Part shown: positions 23,967 to 38,900 of the stretch, piece by piece
Numbering within the stretch: the first letter of the stretch is position 1
Layout of the letters: every line of letters starts with the position of its first letter
Origin: Onchidella celtica
Taxonomy: Eukaryota > Mollusca > Gastropoda > Systellommatophora > Onchidiidae
Direction: 5' to 3'
DNA length: 64,000 bases
NCBI GenBank assembly: GCA_963931925.1
Contig: OZ007571.1
Coordinates: 10,546,444 to 10,610,443, forward strand
Made by a program: the position numbers and the translations under genes
Notes under the pieces: generated by a model
Told to the model about the DNA's origin: nothing
What the model saw: the letters and a program-made list of their open reading frames with translations, nothing else
The model's database searches: none

Positions 23967-26900
23967 CTGAAAAAAGGCAAAGACACAAGTATTAAGTGGC
24001 AAGAAAGAAACAGATCGAGAGATAATTAATATGAAGATGGACGTAAACAGAAAAAATAATAATGCCACCAGAGGAGATAATGGAAAGGAGATAATTCTGA
24101 ACAGAAAAAAAAAACAAAAAACCAGAAGAAGGAAGGGGGAGAGAAGAGAAGCAAGGGAAGACAATAAAGCAAGACAAATGCCCGGCCCAGATTGTTCCTG
24201 CGGCTAGATCGATATGGCAATTACTCACTGCCGATCACGAGAGAAAGTGCATGAAAGAGCTGGGAAATGACGAGGTGTGTACGAGGGCCACAGAGTAATG
24301 AATGAATAGAGCATTCAATGAAGGGAAGCGCGCTGCTCGGTGAGAAATATTGTGCAAGTGTTGGTGGACCAGAACACATTGAAAGCTTTTCTTTTTTGCT
24401 CCTAATTTTGTTTTCTTATCAAAGCATAGTGATTGCAATTACCTTTGTTGGCAAGCTCCGGTACCTCTTTATTTATCTACCATTTTTTATTCCCTTCCTA
24501 ATGATTCACTGGTGCATAAACTGATTGCTGACGATTTTAGATTATCTCATGATTGTGTGCCTTTAATAAACTATTTTTGTTACCCATTTCTCACGTCAAT
24601 TCCATTCTTTAAAGATAAAATCTATGAAAACGCTCGGCTCTTCCCCTAGTCATTTCAATAAAAGAAGAACCCTCTGAATCCTGTATACGATTTTCTGTCA
24701 CATTTTGGGGTTTTCTCTCTTCACCACAGAATTCACAGACGAATCCATTTATAATTGAACAACATGTATGAAAACGCCAGTCAGCACTGTACAAAATCAT
24801 CACCTATTTTTAAATTTTTCTTTCACTTCTTCATTGGAGGCTTCAAGTGTGTGTTTCTCTTGGGTAAGTTTATTGTGGGTTTCTTGTCATTTCTCTGTGC
24901 TGAATTAAAACAGAGCAACTTTTCAACAAGTACACCCCCACACAGGAGGCAGGCAGGCACCCGTGGTAGTTGTTTTCTTGCCCCCCCCCCCCCAGGTAAC
25001 AAAGTGAGCGTAAGAAAACCATCAGGTTAAGCCCAGCTGTAATGGTCGCCATTTGTAGGAGTTAACAACCACTACAACTGTTGGCCTTTTTGTCCAGGTA
25101 GGTAGCCGAGATGGAAGCGTCTGCTTCCCCGTATCGCAAACTGCGCGTAAATGATGTCTGCTACTATCGCTACCTTGTCTGAAGAGCGTCAGCCCTTTTC
25201 TGATACTTCGGTGATTTACGGTGGAAAGTGGAGCCGTGTGCCAATCGGCTTTCTTTTATGAACCTCTACAAGTGTTCATCCTTCCCTGCCCTTCTTTTTC
25301 TCTCCTAGTCTCCCATTCCTCTACTCTCGTTCCTATATTGTTTTCTCATCTGATATTTCCATCCTGTACTACAGGAACAGACACCTTCACCGCCAGACCT
25401 CTATCGCACTGTAGCTCCACCTGAGTGACCCGCTCTCTGATCATATCGATTTCAGCTCTCTCAATTCCCCCAACTCTTTCTTTAATTTCTTCCTTTCTTA
25501 CTCTCATTCTCTCCGTCAATTCGGATTTCTTACGCTCCCGTACCATTTTCTTTTCTTCCATTCTTCTAATTCTCTTTTCAAACGCACTTTCCTGTTCCCT
25601 CTTTGAATGATCTCTGATTATCTTTTCCTGTAGTTCTCAGCTAACTGATCGTTCCCTGTAGTTTAAGTCTGACCTACCAGTTTACATCGAACCTTTATCT
25701 TTCCCTGTACCTGTCTGTATTCCACTGTAAGTACCACACATTCCTTATTTATTCTCGTTTGCAAAACAATCACTTTTCTCTGTTACCAAAGCAAATGACA
25801 AGTGCATCTTCTCAGGGTTTGTTTTTTTTCCTCATGCTTGTCTTTTCAAAGTACGATCGCGCAAGATGAGATAGATGCAAGGTGAAGCCAAGTGTATTTC
25901 TGAGGTTAAGCGTCAGATATAATTGTGCAATGCATTTTCACGATGCTGTTAGATAAAAAAAAACAACCAATGTTATTTCACTGCAGCTACAACCATGTCA
26001 AGTGCCAACATGAGGTAAGCAAAAAGATTTGATTTCACATGAGATGGAAATTTCGCATCTTCTAGAAGTTTATTTTTAATTATAAACCGTAGGTAATCCC
26101 CCAACCAGATCTTTAAAATCAAGCCGTTCTCAAAAACCAAATATTAAAGGCAGTCTGGCATATCTTCTGAAGTTGGAGGATTGGCAGCGGGCGCTGATGT
26201 TACAACTCTCTACAAAGTGTCATTTAGGTAGTCTCCCCCCCCCCCCCCCCAATTTTCAGCTTGAAGAGAAAAACACCCCTCATAACACGTTTTTATATCT
26301 CTTTTATGAACACTCGTGTGAGTATTTTTTCTGTCTCTCTCCTGCAGTTTGTGAGTAAGCTGAAGAGTTCATCTGGTTGGATGTCAGATCAGAAGAGTAA
26401 TGTCTTTCTTGGAGAGAGATTAGAATACCAGAGTAGATGAAAACAGTGCTTCGGATGTAGGGCAAAGAGGGATGGAGACTTACTTTCATACAAATGTGTA
26501 AATGGCTAGAGTATCTGTCTACTGCTATGAAGGCAAGGCTGACTCTATTTGCTAGAAGAAACTAACCGATTCTAATAATGTAACTGTCCTAATGTACCAG
26601 TTATGTTTACACTCACAGCAGCTAGAAGCTCTGGTAATGTAAATCGTGAATAAAGGAGAAAATATGACCTCCTCCGTCTCGTGGACGCATGTTTGTGGTT
26701 CAAATCAGTAACTATTTTGGGAGATTTAAAGCACCTGTTTAATGTATTTCTAGCTATTTTGATGGGTTTTACATTGAGATTTTGGCATCCTTCACATTTC
26801 TGAGATACCCGGATTTCCATGGTGTGCCGTGTTGGTGTTGCCAAGTTAACAGGCGGAATTTTAGTGGCCTGGGTTATGTCCTTGCAAACACGCGCTAAAC

Positions 26901-29900
26901 AGCTACAGTGAAAAGGGAATAACAATATAAAAAACAAAAAGGATTATTCCACCACCCGTTTCCTCCAATTTAAAAATAAAATTCAGTAAACACAACTATT
27001 TGAATTCCTCTGGCATTACTGGGGTATTCTGCGCAATGTGTGTGTATTTAACACAACATCCTATAGGATGATACTTTTTATGCCGAAGCCCTTGATACGT
27101 AGTAATAAACACTGTTCTCTCGTGTACAGCTGTGGATCTGCACTTTTAGAAACTTAGAGTTAGACCGACAGCCATGTATATCTCCCTAATGTGTCCCAAA
27201 CTCAGATGGTTTATTCAATGAACACTAACTTGGCAGAAATAGGGTTTCATAATCCAAGTAATGAAAGCGGTATATAAAATATAATATGCATCCTCGTTCA
27301 AAGAAAATAAAAGGTAAAGGGGGGGGGGGGTGTAACACAGCTAGAAGATACACCACGACTCCTATTCTTTTCATTTCACATATTATAATATGATGTTTAT
27401 ACTCAGGACTTAAATAAACCGACCGCGCCAACACGTATGGAGAAATTGTCAGAATTACGAATTTAATTTGATCTTAAAACTTTGTGATAATGCGGTAAGG
27501 CTATATAAAGCACTGTTAACTCTGGGGTGGCCGTTCACCATGACTGTGGAGTGTTCAATGCCTACCTGACTCCATGATGTCTATCCTGGGATCGGATAAA
27601 TCCACTGGTAATCCATCTTTTAGCCAACTAATTTCGGGCTCGGGGTCCCCCTTGGCCTCACACTGCAGTATGACGTTCCTGTCTTTTTCCACTGACCGCA
27701 GTTTGGGGTGAGTTTCTATGCGTGGGTATCCCTTTGGGAAACCTGAAAACAAACAAAATTCAAGAATAACTTAATAACAATTAAATTCTATGCCAATGAT
27801 ATACTGTGGGACTGCCTTAGTTAGGCACCAAAGTGCGCCTTGAGAAAGGGTGTTTTCAATTATACAAAGCTGATCTGCTCACCCATTAATTCCATGTTCC
27901 AAATACACCAATGGTCAAAAGAACAAATATAAAAATATGTATACGCAACCAAGGTACATTTTATGATTTGGTCTTAATCTCAAATTCTTGGTTTAAATGA
28001 CAGCTCCACTGGTGACGATAATACAACAGCATGAAATTTTCTTTTGGTCCGTCTATCATTAAGTTGCACGTCCACATTGTGGGAGCCATCCCATATCAGA
28101 AAACTGAACACAAATGGGGTAAGATCGATGGATTAGAAACAGACAGTCTATCAGCAATCTCTATCAGGCACTCAACATTCCTAATGTTTTACGGTGTCTT
28201 CCAACAAGGCCTTGTGCTGAATGATATTTAGACCTGTGTTCAATTGTATTGATGGCATAGAATATAATACCTACAAGAAGATTGTGCTGCAAAGGTTCCG
28301 TTCCTTTTACAACCCCCCCCCCCCACCCCACCCCCTTTTTGTCCAGGGTCTTCGACTTCTTGAAACTGCAGATTGCAAAGAGTCTCAATTGTCTCTTCAA
28401 CGGCTTTCATCCTGTTCAAGCAGTTACATACTGTCTTTTATCCATAATCCTAACCATAGATCCTGACAACGGGCAAATTTCACCATTTCCCCGTGTGCCC
28501 GGATTAACAATGTGCCAAATGGCAACTTCTGCCTCGGTGCCCACGCCGATGGCGTTAACACTGAGGAAACTCTCGGGAACTAGATCACAGTCATAAGTAA
28601 AAGTGGCTAACAGGTGGAAGGATGAACAAAGCTACTAATGCCATCAGAATAAATTCGTAAGGGATTAAGAATAAAACGACTGAGAAATAATTACTGCTGA
28701 AATAATGTGTCTGGGATTACAGAGAATGGCAACCTGAAATGTATACATGAATATTAGTTTACATTGGTGAAATAACTGAGAAAAAAATTATATGAATTAT
28801 AATATTGTGACGGTAGGGGAAAAAACGCATAACAAAAAACTAGTATGGTCATTATTAGACTGACTAAAATTGGTGTCCTGATGACGCCAGTCGGGTGGAG
28901 CTTAGTCAACAATGGGGAAAAGTCCACAATAAAGCTGTTATGAAACATATAAACAGGAAAAAGGGCTAACAACAAGCCATGATGATGAGGGAAATGCGGC
29001 AGTAACAACATTCAAAGCTGGACTGACATGACAGAATGACATGAACAGTGGACGCTGAAATAACTGTTGGTACGGCATGAATCTGCTGAGTGACCAAGGA
29101 CAAGTACAATAAATCACGACATATGGTTAGATATATAAAATGGAAGCGCATATCCGTACAACGCACACAATTCGATGACGTAGAACGCACCGGAATACTA
29201 TATTACTCACTACTGACCTCGTTAATTTGCAAAGTTTTTTAAAAATATGAATCGGCTTAGTAGCAAAACAACCCGACTTCTGCTCGGAGATTGCGTGATC
29301 TGCGCTAATAAAATTATGTACTTCAGTGTATGTCGATCACCAATGGCTACCCCAACCCCTTTTCGCCTGATTAGTCAATCTGACTATCGCCCATTGATAC
29401 CAACTGACTAGATCCTCACGCCCCCAGGTCCATCTGACTATTCCATGTGTTGCCACTTATAAATTCGTGAACACCATACCAAGTTTTGTATCAGCAAACC
29501 TTCACCAGACGCGCTTTTTGGTAAACATGTTGTACGGATATATGCACTGTCCATATAAAAATACAATAGTATGTAGGCTATGACGCCAGGTCAGTCGGGG
29601 TACAGCACAAAATAATGGGAATACAGTATCAAACAGACATCAGTAACTACAAACCTACACAAAGGTATACAGTTTACATCTGGAGCACTATTGATACACC
29701 ATTTGATCAAATCCTACATCACAGCATACCAATAGAAATATTATGTACTATAAACATATGGGATATTTACAAAAACCATAAACATGACTAAAATCTAGCT
29801 AACCATAATAATATTTATTTATGCACATGATTAAAATTAATGTGTAATGAATGAAATCTTTTAAACTGAGAGTGAAAAGAAGAAGCAAAAATGTTCCAAT

Positions 29901-32900
29901 TTCATTGGCGCACGAAATGCATACAAGAAAACGGAAGAAAAAAGCGGAACAAACAAAAAGCAAAATCGTGACTTGAGCAGAAACAAATACAAAACAATCA
30001 AAAAAAGGAGGACGGGGTGGGACTAAGGGCAATAACCGTGTTTTTATTTTACACGCGTAAGCTCTATTCAAATACCAGTTATTCCCCTTAGTATGTAAGC
30101 CGGCCCGATCTTTTCTCCAGCACGGAATGCTCGGCTCAGTGACATCATGTAGTGTGTGAAAAAGCAATATGCTGTCATGACTGCGTATACTTGTGCATAG
30201 AAGATCAACATAATATACTACCTGCGGACTGCATTTTTACACATTCACCGCTCCATTAAAAAACTAAAATTAATGAAATTGAAAACAGCATTCTGCCATT
30301 TCTTGGCAATGAAAAGATTCTGTAATTTTATATTAGAATCCCGTAGTATCGCATTGGGCACTCAAAGTGACATTAAAGACATGAAATTAGCACAAAGTTG
30401 AAGTAATAATGGTTTTTGGGTGGGGGGGGGGGGGGGAAGAGAGAGACAGGAAAGTCTAACCTGAAAAACAGGAAAAAGCACAAATGCAAAAAGAACAGCC
30501 AAACCGAACAACATTAACTGATGAACCAACACTAAAATAAATCTAAGAAAACAGACAATGACGAAACTATGATAAGGTAAAGTCTGAGGCTCAAACAGAA
30601 AATGACATGACCAGTTAGCTCTGGCATTGTTTGGCCGTTTTTACTAGCTTTTGTTATGCTTTCTGATTACCAGTAAGTTCTTACACTTTCTTTCTGTCAA
30701 TATAATTATGTAATACTGATGAAATGTTTGAGCTTAGCGCCATTATCACCAAGCTATACTGCAAACTGCAAGTGACATTCTATGTCACGTATACAATGTT
30801 ATTTTGTCAAAAGTTCATTACTGTTCGCACTGATCTAACGACAGTCTAAGGATAGCCACACAAAGCCACCGAATTCGGTCACCGAGCCACTAGGCGCTTT
30901 AGGTGAGAAGAATTGCACTATATAATTTCAACAACTGCACACAGAGTCCACCTAGATTCGGTCCGTTTATGTAGTGCAATTCTTCTCACCTAAAGCGCCT
31001 AGTGGCTCGGTGACCGAATTCGGTGGCCTTTGTGTGGCTACCCTTATACTGGTTGCACTGGAAACATTCGTTGGTTGTTTTATGTCAGGCATGATTAGTC
31101 TTCCTTGCTCTGCGCTCATCCAACAATGAGTTTCCGTTGTGGGCATTACAAATCAATAACTTAATATAAACAAGCACGGTTTTCGCTCTTCTCTTCTTTG
31201 TCAGGCGTACAAACAAACGAGTGAAAAAGCTGAATATGTTGCCGGCACTGTGTTTGGCATTCAATTTCCTTAATATTCCAAGTCAGCCAATGGGCAATTC
31301 AAATCTGGCCACCAAAACAAAAGCCTGACAAATGGGAGATGTTGTACCTATTGCAAAATTTTAAAACTGCATCTTGTAAATAATTAGCGCAATGTATATT
31401 ACAGAACCGCTCTTTTCTCTTTAGTCGATTTTCATTTTACGTCGAATATTAACTCTTTCAGTTTTAATGCTTATTCCAGTCTGAAATAATCGGTAAGTTC
31501 CAATTTCATTGATGACCAAATGCTTACAAGAAAACAGAAGAAAAAAGCCGAACAAACGAAAAGCAAAAGCATGGCATGAGCATAAACAAACTAAAAATAA
31601 CGCCAGACACAATCATGAATCAATCTCCCGCGTGAAAATGTATGTATTTCCACGGGCATAATGATGCGACATGGGATGATGAACAGGAGGGTTTCGGTCA
31701 ATTGAGCGAACCAACTCACTGTCTCTAGCCCTCACTCTGTCATTTTTTCTTATTTAACTCAGTTTTATTTTTTGATTTGTTCTTTCTTGGTTATTGTTAA
31801 GGGACCGTGGTATGTACATAGTAAACTGTAGTTGAACTGTAAACACAACTCAGTATTTTCCCTCTTTGGCTTTGTAATTAGACTACGTTCCCCTAACAAG
31901 AACCTTCTTTTTTTTCAGGTGGGAAATGCTGACAGCAACAATCTATGGATGAGTCATCTGATGAATGTGTGAATACAGTATTATATAGTTCACAGAGGGG
32001 GAAAAAAGCATTTCTGAAGCTTGGTTCAACTGGGTATCGTTTAATGGATGCCCGTATGAATTTGTAGATCATATTAAGAGCCCGAACACAAGAAAGCCAT
32101 AACATTCGCTCTACCTGTGTAGTGGTACTCTCATAGTTATGGATAAATCCCGGACAAACACGTGATTTGTGGGAGAGGGTGTACGTGGGGGGAGGGGGGT
32201 GTTCGCGGGGGGAGGGGGGTCGTCTGTGTACGAGATGAAATTTTATTGGTGGGGTGGATCCTGGGGTGACATTTTTGGTGACATTCGTCTAAACTGGAGA
32301 ATTCAATTTATCAGATTTTAACTTTATGATGATCTAGAAGTAATGTCACCAGCGTCTCGTTTTATTCTAACCTCATGATTGTTTTTCCGTCTGCAAATAT
32401 TCTGGGAGTATGGATGTTCGTCCACCTATCACCTGGAGAGGTTCTGACAGCCAAAGTGAATCTCGTGGCTAAATTCACCCTTCTGAAAGAGGGACTAATT
32501 AATGTCTATGCATCGTCCCCATTTCTGTTTGTGGGCCAAGTCTGATTTCCTGAGAATTTGTTCTTAGGGGCACAGTTAGGGGAGTTTTCACCATCATTTA
32601 GTTCATTTACTGTGTGCTTTGTTGAAAACACTAAAAACGTAACTGATTTTTCTCACGCTGAGTATCTGTGGGAAGTGCAACCGAGTGGATCAATGTCTGT
32701 GTATCACTGCTGATCAGGATACATTTTGGGGCGTAGAGGGCTAAGACTTCAAACTGAAATCTGTTCGCTGAAGTTTTGTAATGCGCGGGTATAGAACAAA
32801 ATTGTTGCATCTACAGTGATATGAATTGGGGTTCATAATGGCAATAACTGCAATAATGACAAAATGCTTCTTGCAATTTTTTCGTTGTTCCGCTACCTTT

Positions 32901-35900
32901 AACCAGTTCCAAGTTACAGAGAAGCAGTATTGTTGTATCTCCCTTAAAAATGAGAACACTGAGACCAGTATTGTGGTATTTCCCAGTAAGCTCCCATTAT
33001 TCATATCACTGGAGATACAACAATTTTGCTCCGTACCCGCGAATGGTAGAAATTATAGCTCAGTTGATGCATACAGATACATGGTGAACACAAAATCTGA
33101 CCATAGTTTGAGGCAAACTGGACGTAGACAAGCCTCAGAGGAACACAGCGACACAAAAGGGGACACAGGAAAGTCTGTGTACAACACGTCACACACCACA
33201 CAGCCCTCTAACACGCGGTTGGTGTGTACACACAATATACACACACACCCCGCTGCATGGCTACTACACACACGCTAAACATGAAGATGATTTCTCTTGC
33301 ATGAAACACAAGTATCTCTCTGCAAGAAATGCAAACTCTCCAAATAACAGTAACAAAGAATTCGACATTAGAGTAGAGACGAGATACTTGGGATTCATAC
33401 AAGGAAAAAGTGCGTAGTCGTCATGAATTCGAATATAAAATAATTATGGTTTAATATTATATTTTATGACCGGCGAATTTGAATGGAATGGTTAAATGAC
33501 ATGGGATCAAAAGAAGAAAGTAAGTGATAAACTGTGCAGAATCCCAACTTCTAGCATTGAAGCTGATCAAGTTCTTATGCTTCTTTTCAGCTGTTGTCGC
33601 CCATAGTTTTTTATTCGATGCATGGCAAGCTGACATGACTGTCTTTCCAAGCGCACGTTCCTTTGTTGAGAACATTTGACTTTAGACCAAAATCTCACGA
33701 TTTTTATACTTTTCTGAGAGTATGTTCTGCGATGTGCATCATCCTACACTGTCTTCATGCTTTCGGTATGCAGGTTTTCCAGTGTATAGAAATTTTCGAA
33801 AACAGAATATTCAGCCATTTGTAGAATTTTACTCTTAAATTTGGCGACACACCGATTTGAGGGTCGTACGAATGATTGGCTAGAAGGGTGGGAAAGCAAA
33901 ACTGTAATGATAAATTTGACATTCTAAGCTGGTCTGTGGAGGGGCATAGTTAAACTGACACGGGGTGGCTAGCACACACATATATATGTATAATGAACAC
34001 ACGCTGATGGCAATGACACAAGCGACAGAATGAGGTCAGTTACCTTCGTACTTAACTGCCCAGGGATTACCACCTGAGGATGAACAAAGGATGAACACCA
34101 CATGAAAACTTCCACTTTCTCTCTATCCCTCTCTGTCTCGTGAGGCTTTGCATACTCGTATTTCAGGATTAAACCCACCCCAATCTCCTTTGTTGGATGG
34201 AAATTGTCCACCCATACTCATTCACTGAATGCTGATACACGGATATTATAAATACAACTTGGCAAGTTTGGACCTCTTTAAAATTTACCTCCACTGAACC
34301 CAATGAAAGAAATATTTAAAAGATTATATAGACTACTTTTGTCTTTAAAAACAAATAATAAGAAATAAAAGTGCCATTCCCTATTATGATGATGCAGCTT
34401 CATCTAAGCTCCGTCTTTTATCATTCTTTTCAATAAAAGGGATAATTATATTTTTATTTACTTTATAAATCTCTAGATCTATCTCCATCTGATACTGCAA
34501 CATTTTCTCTTAAAATACCTGCCCTCTTTAATATCAACCAAAACCCCATTGAAACTCTGAAATCATAGCAATTTTGTTCATGTTTTCAACAACAGCAACA
34601 ACAACAACAACAACAAAACATCTCAATGAATTCACACGCTGGATTTACAAAGCACACACGAACCCTTGCACACGAAATACACATAACAAAATGTGCAATG
34701 AACGAAAAACAAACATCAGTTCTGCTCCAGCCTTCTTTCCTCCCAGATTTATAATGAACTTAACATACGCATTTTTACAATACACATAACACCACGCACA
34801 CTGATGACAATGTGGAATGAAACTCGTTTATCTGAGCCTATGCAGAACAGCTAAGATATTCGAGTTGCGCTCCATGCAATCAACACAGTTCATCAACACA
34901 ACGAGAAATGAGTGTCCCCTACAACATAACGACACAGGTCAGTTCATGAAGACAAACAAACATACACATAAATACATATTCTGCATAAAACGCATTTGTC
35001 AGTGGCACACAATGACATTCAGTTGGCAAATGACTCTTTTTGCGTTCACAAAACATAATGATACCCAAAACATGCTTGATTTTGCTAGAGAAACACGATT
35101 TCATACAGAATACTTGATTCCTGCTCTGTCATTAGTAACCATAAATTAATTATCATACAGATAAATCCATTTTCCTTGTCATGCTTGATGATAGAAACAA
35201 ACAAAAAATATCATAAACGAAAACAGAATTCTAATTAAAATCAGTTTAAAGTCAATAATACTCAATCAGTATTCAATATTCAGTGTGCGAGTGATTTTTT
35301 TTGTGTGTGTGTGTGTGTAGTGTGCTGGCAAATAATGGGTAAATAAAGTATGTTCATATGCATGTTTTTGTGTCAATCAAGTAACTAGCTGATGTCAACA
35401 AAACATGTATCCAGTTGTAATATAGTAGTTGTTTTGATGCATGTAGTCCGTGTCAATTTCTTTAGCGTGTTAGCAGAAAAGGGCTACAGTTGTCAGTTCC
35501 GGAGTACAAGTGGTATGCTCTTATGTTTGTATGGCATTATGATAAAGAACACGCTAAAACGTGACTGTATTCTGAGACATTTGCTTTGAGCATGACATCT
35601 TCCTATTTCCACATGAAGCATAATGACAATGTGACTGTACAGTAAATTTAATCTCGTGCAAAAGCATCAGGCCGGAAGCTTATTATGATTCTAGCATTCT
35701 GAGTATAATAAAACAAATCTTCCATGTCAGGCGAGATGTCAACGCCTTGGTAGGGCGACCGAGTGACAAGAAATGTCACAGAGACAGAAAATAGTCGTGA
35801 GGATGATGGTTTGCACATGATGCACATATTACAGGCCGCTTATAATATTGGAGAGAACAGTAACTGCAGGGGTGATGGTGATGGTGGGATGAGAACCAAT

Positions 35901-38900
35901 GGAAAATGCGAATTGTTTAGTACTGTATCCGTTGAAACTGAAGGATGTCCCCTTTTTTGTCCCAAAAGAGTTTGAAGATGAGAGTTGATCAAATGTCTGT
36001 TAATGTGTGTGAGTGGGAGCATGATGAATTGATTTTTATGTTTTTATGTTAATCCTGTGTTTAATTTTAGTCCAGCGCCTTAGAGCACGTCATTTTTGTG
36101 TGGATTTGAGCGCTATACAAGTTAATTATTACATTGTTATTATTACATTACAAGTGGGGAGCTGATGGTGCAGCTTCCTCCAATTTCAAATGTCACACTT
36201 CTCTAGCTCTCACAGTGTATCACTTGAAGTCTCCATTTCTGGATATACGTTGGTTTTTGGTTGTTGTTCCTAACAAACCCCCCCCCCCCCCCCACAGATT
36301 GAAGAAAATATTCATGATAAATTAGAAGAAGAAAAAAAACGACGCCATTGATGATAATAATGAACCTGAATAACAATGGGTAATAGACACAATAAATGAC
36401 AATAGGCCCAATCAGCCACGTCCACAAACCACTCTCTCAACAATGACACCAGCCGGACCAATTTCTCACTCTTTGAACTCGGTAACGATGACAACATCGA
36501 CGGCGACATCGACAATACAGCGCCGTTATCTTACATCATCATCATGTTTGGGTCAGCGCCCAGCATGACTCAGCCGGCCAGGGTGCCAAACAACGATGTC
36601 CGGGCACACAACAAATATACAGCTGACCATCTCAGGCTGAAAGCCATCGATCACCTTTGTTTGCTCCGTCTTGAAGAAGGCGGGGGTGAGGGGGGGGGGG
36701 GGGGGAGAGAAAGAAAAGGAGCTTGTAGGAAATGGGGTGGGGCAGTGGGACAAGAAGAAGCCACTCTGCTGTTTACGTATGTACGCATAATGTATGCCCT
36801 GAGATGATTCTTCTCCGGTACTTAGAATAATGCCACCACGGCGCCAGAACTCTATTTCCCCCCCCGCTTCCCCCGAAACATCCCACCCCCACCCCCCCCA
36901 AATCATTATTTGGAGAGAGAAAGTGGGTAGGTGACCCCAAAACAAGCAGTTTGGCTCGCACAATGACAAACCAAATTGACGGACTGATGACCGAAGTAAC
37001 AAACAGATAGACATGCAGACTCCCACACAATCAGAAAACCAGTATCCGTATAACAGATCAATGAGAGAATTTTCCTGAGATCTTTTTGAATTATATATTA
37101 GGAAATATAATGATACTGGAACTTGCTCTCGCCGCCAGATGCTTTGTGGTGGAAACATGGTACAGGCATATATGTATACGGTCATAAATGAGACACAAAG
37201 AGTGAGAGAGTATGAGAGTGTAGGAAATAAGGGTGAGGGTGCGAAGACAAGATTATGAAAGAGGGGAGAAAAGGATGAATACGAGAAAGTTACGTCTATT
37301 CTGTCTAGCCTTAGTTTTCTCTTTCTGTAGAAATGCTTGAACTCACCCCCAAAATTACTTTTTTTTTGTTTGTTTGTTTGTTTGGCTGTTTCCTGGGATG
37401 TAGTGATGTTCAGTTGTGCTTTTATAAAATTGTAAGCTTTCATTTTAAATACCCTGATCCGATCATCCGTTTCTCTTCCATTCATGAAAAGTGTTTTCTA
37501 TGTGCAAAAGCAGCCTGTTCTCTATTCTCTCCCACGTCCTACCCAGTTTTGCATTCCCCTGTCCTCCCCGCCTCCGTAAAAAGGTTGAAGCACACAAAGA
37601 AACATGCAATTTGGTGCGCTCGTTATGTTGCGGGAAGCAATGTTATCGACCAGTCGCTTCTTGACGCGTAACTATGGCAACCATTCAGTGGTTCCCCCTT
37701 TGTACGGAGCCTTCGCGTGGGCTGCAGTGATTTGAACGTCATTCTTGGAAAATATGTTTGTTTTTTCATCCTTTCGTGTCCATCAAGTTGCTGTAACCTG
37801 TGATATGAAAGCCATTCAAAATTCATAATAATATAAATCTTTTCCGCTCAATAATGCTTTTCTTCTTTTTCAACCTTTGATTTTAGTATTGTAATAATCG
37901 GCGGGGTTACCGGTTGCCCATTCATTAACGGTTTATGTAGAATCTCATTAATGCAGTCAGTTCGATTAACTTTGTTTTTGAATTCAAAATAATCTACAAT
38001 GACCGCCGCCTCCGGTTTGACACGAATGACCCCTCGCCACCGTCTCGTCTACACCCAGAGGGGCCTAGCTCCTTCTGCATTCTTCCTTGTGTTCTGGTTA
38101 TTTTGTATGGAGTTTTTGCGTTCGTTTTTGTTTTTGTGTTCCGAGTCCAAACTCCGCTATTCCCTGTCCCGTGGTTACTCATACCGATTCTGTCTCCGGA
38201 AGGCGGGGGGGGGGGGGGGGGGCAGGGAATGGGGGGGGGGGGGCAGGGAATTGGAAGTGGGTTGAGGGGCAAGGAAAGGGACCCGTAGGTGAGCCGCCAG
38301 GAGCGTGTGACGTCGGGTTTCTAAATTTAGCCCTGACTCCCTTAAAGACTTCCTTCCTGTTTTCTTGGATATGTTATGGTGCCATTAGTCTGTCTTGTTG
38401 CCAGTTCTGTTTGTCCGGCTGTGTGTTGGTGCTAGACATATGACCAGGCCCAGGCCTTTTCAAATTTTCCTCCATTCTGTTTTCTAATCCTCAACATTCT
38501 GACTGGGGAATTTGTTGCTTTCTCTGTCACATTTGTTTACTGAATGTTGTTTTTTTCCTCAATCCTCTATACAGATTCTTGCTCACTTGATATAACCAAG
38601 TTCGTTAACAAAACTATTAAAGTGCACATTCGGCGTTGCTCACCACATCCCGCCAACATCAAAAACAACAGTGTCCTGTTTTATTACTTCCGGCTGGATA
38701 TTTCCCTATGTCTCATTCTATTCTACCTGGTTTTCTGCCAACGAGATTGTAGGTTTCCCACCCATGATCCATACTATCTTGATGGTTAAGCAGAAAACGA
38801 TACTGTTCATTTCTTTAATATTAGCTAAAATTTCTGGGCAGGCACATTATTTCGTATTAATATTCTCCCAAGTACGACTGCATAATAACACCCTAGTGGG

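Noticed and set aside
23868-24164. Minus frame covering the Lar Ig2b exon
   Set aside because: It reads the exon in the wrong frame; the spliced phase-1 frame gives the Ig motif instead.
24227-24280. 31-nt segment with acceptor TTTCCCAG and donor GCA|GTGAGT in the Ig2 intron
   Set aside because: 31 nt would shift the Lar frame.
26420-26560. Minus-strand donor GAAA|GTAAGT near 26,482 as a possible meA-like micro-exon
   Set aside because: No upstream AG gives a length divisible by three in the required phase.
31421-31612. 63-codon minus frame starting like a signal peptide (MCLALFLVCLC)
   Set aside because: Lies inside a repeat shared with 29,890-29,998, where the frame is not conserved.
35381-35400. 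CAGCTAG on the minus strand as a Helitron 3' end
   Set aside because: No GC hairpin precedes it at the required distance.
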